The notes under the pieces: model-generated
Databases searched by the model: none
Seen by the model: the letters and a program-made list of their open reading frames with translations, nothing else
What the model was told of the DNA's origin: nothing
Assembly (NCBI RefSeq): GCF_004114975.1
Contig: NZ_CP030051.1
Location: 1,922,001 to 1,986,000 of the forward strand
Origin: Bradyrhizobium guangdongense
GTDB taxonomy: Bacteria > Pseudomonadota > Alphaproteobacteria > Rhizobiales > Xanthobacteraceae
Reading direction: 5' to 3'
Length of the DNA: 64,000 nt
Program-made: the position numbers and the translations under genes
Shown here: positions 63,397 through 64,000 of the stretch, piece after piece
How the letters are laid out: each line of letters begins with the position of its first letter
Numbering within the stretch: the stretch's first letter is position 1

Positions 63397-64000
63397 TTAC
63401 GACAACCGCATATCCAGCAGCCGTCGCCCTTCGCCCTTGAGCAGCTTCTTCACCGCGCTGGAGGCCACGACCTCGCCGTCGTTGGCGTAGGCTTCGTGGT
63501 TCTTCTCGATGTCGTCGAGGCGGTAGAGGTAGTTGACCATCACGCCGGCGGATTCCCGCAGGCCCTTGGGCGAGAGGTCGCCGAGCCAGTTGATGCGCTC
63601 GAGGCGGGCGCCGTTGCCGAGGTGGAAGCGGGCGACGGAATCGATCAGGCGGCCCTTCGACGTGCGCGCCTTCAGGAAGTAATGCGCGGCGAGCGGCTCG
63701 ATCACGCCGCGCAGCTGCGTGGTCGTTTCAGGGTTCTCGAACCATTTGGGATCGTCGAGCCGCTTCAGCAATTCGCGGTCCTCGTCCGACAGCGGCAGCT
63801 CCTTGTCCTGCTTGATCCATGGCATGAAGCCGGGCACCGGCGACAGCGTCACGAAGGTGTCGAGCTTGGGCAGCTCGCGGCGCAGCTCCTCCACCACCTG
63901 CTTGATCAGGAAGCTGCCGAACGAGATGCCGCCGAGGCCACGTTGCGTATTCGAGATCGAATAGAACACGGCGGTGCGCGCCTTCTCGGTCGGCAGGTAC
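63397..64000 (-). CDS. Malonyl-CoA decarboxylase, C-terminal part (runs off the window)
   Basis: The C-terminal 200 or so residues are present, reading through the window edge as TYLPTEKARTAVFYSISNTQ then RGLGGISFGSFLIKQVVEEL. VIEPLAAHYFLKARTSKGRL, VARFHLGNGARLERINWLGD and SAGVMVNYLYRL follow. These match the catalytic region of single-chain malonyl-CoA decarboxylase, which converts malonyl-CoA to acetyl-CoA and CO2. The true start lies beyond 64000. GTG 63969 is internal. Confidence 0.9.
   Translation of the reverse strand, partial: YLPTEKARTAVFYSISNTQRGLGGISFGSFLIKQVVEELRRELPKLDTFVTLSPVPGFMPWIKQDKELPLSDEDRELLKRLDDPKWFENPETTTQLRGVIEPLAAHYFLKARTSKGRLIDSVARFHLGNGARLERINWLGDLSPKGLRESAGVMVNYLYRLDDIEKNHEAYANDGEVVASSAVKKLLKGEGRRLLDMRLS

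Noticed and set aside
1..64000. Prophage, integrative element or defence island
   Set aside because: No integrase, transposase, tRNA target or phage gene was found; gene content is core metabolic and stress-related throughout.

Overview
The window looks like a chromosomal segment of an alphaproteobacterium, most probably Bradyrhizobium. It is GC-rich and packed with tightly coupled operons. It carries families of long palindromic intergenic repeats typical of that genus. It also encodes a 389-residue enolase-superfamily protein with K184 and H322 exactly where the characterised D-tartrate dehydratase of B. japonicum has its catalytic residues. No rRNA, tRNA, CRISPR array, phage or insertion sequence was seen.

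Layout. 1-8.8 kb: the end of an unknown gene, then the high-affinity potassium uptake operon kdpFABC-kdpDE with two extra tiny hydrophobic ORFs around kdpF and a palindromic repeat between kdpB and kdpC. 8.9-12.6 kb: the divergent non-homologous end-joining pair ku / ligD, whose intergenic region holds two overlapping, oppositely oriented EcfG-like promoter motifs. 12.7-13.4 kb: a small DUF3309 membrane protein and a split polyhydroxyalkanoate-system gene. 13.4-31.4 kb: a large trehalose/glycogen island, with treY, treZ, glgX, glgB, a treS-maltokinase fusion and a glgE-like gene on the minus strand, and malQ plus a GH15 hydrolase on the plus strand. 31.6-39.1 kb: a hexose-phosphate operon, transcribed tal-pgi fusion, gnd, zwf, pgl, gluconokinase, HAD phosphatase. 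39.4-48.8 kb: a stress-response block, prkA-yeaH-spoVR behind a perfect EcfG consensus promoter, bracketed at a distance by two paralogous membrane proteins, with a small ArsR/AHSA1 operon and a few minor genes between. 49-53.6 kb: a three-gene 2-oxoacid oxidoreductase whose first gene is a GltD-like flavoprotein. 54-59.1 kb: pqqABCDE followed by a proline iminopeptidase gene and an EthD-like gene. 59.3-64 kb: a DUF6894 protein, an amidase, a glutathione peroxidase, a DUF3297 protein, tartrate dehydratase and the end of malonyl-CoA decarboxylase.

How the parts fit. Much of the window concerns carbon storage and stress survival: synthesis and breakdown of trehalose and glycogen, an oxidative hexose-phosphate operon supplying NADPH, NHEJ repair, and the prkA system. 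EcfG-type motifs (GGAAC-N16/17-CGTT or near matches) before prkA, ku, ligD and possibly several other genes suggest control by the alphaproteobacterial general stress response. The most unexpected single observation is that the GlgE-like protein keeps the aspartate nucleophile but has lysine at the exact position of the catalytic glutamic acid. It also lacks the motif I recall as binding the phosphate of maltose-1-phosphate, although it sits beside a fused enzyme expected to make that substrate.
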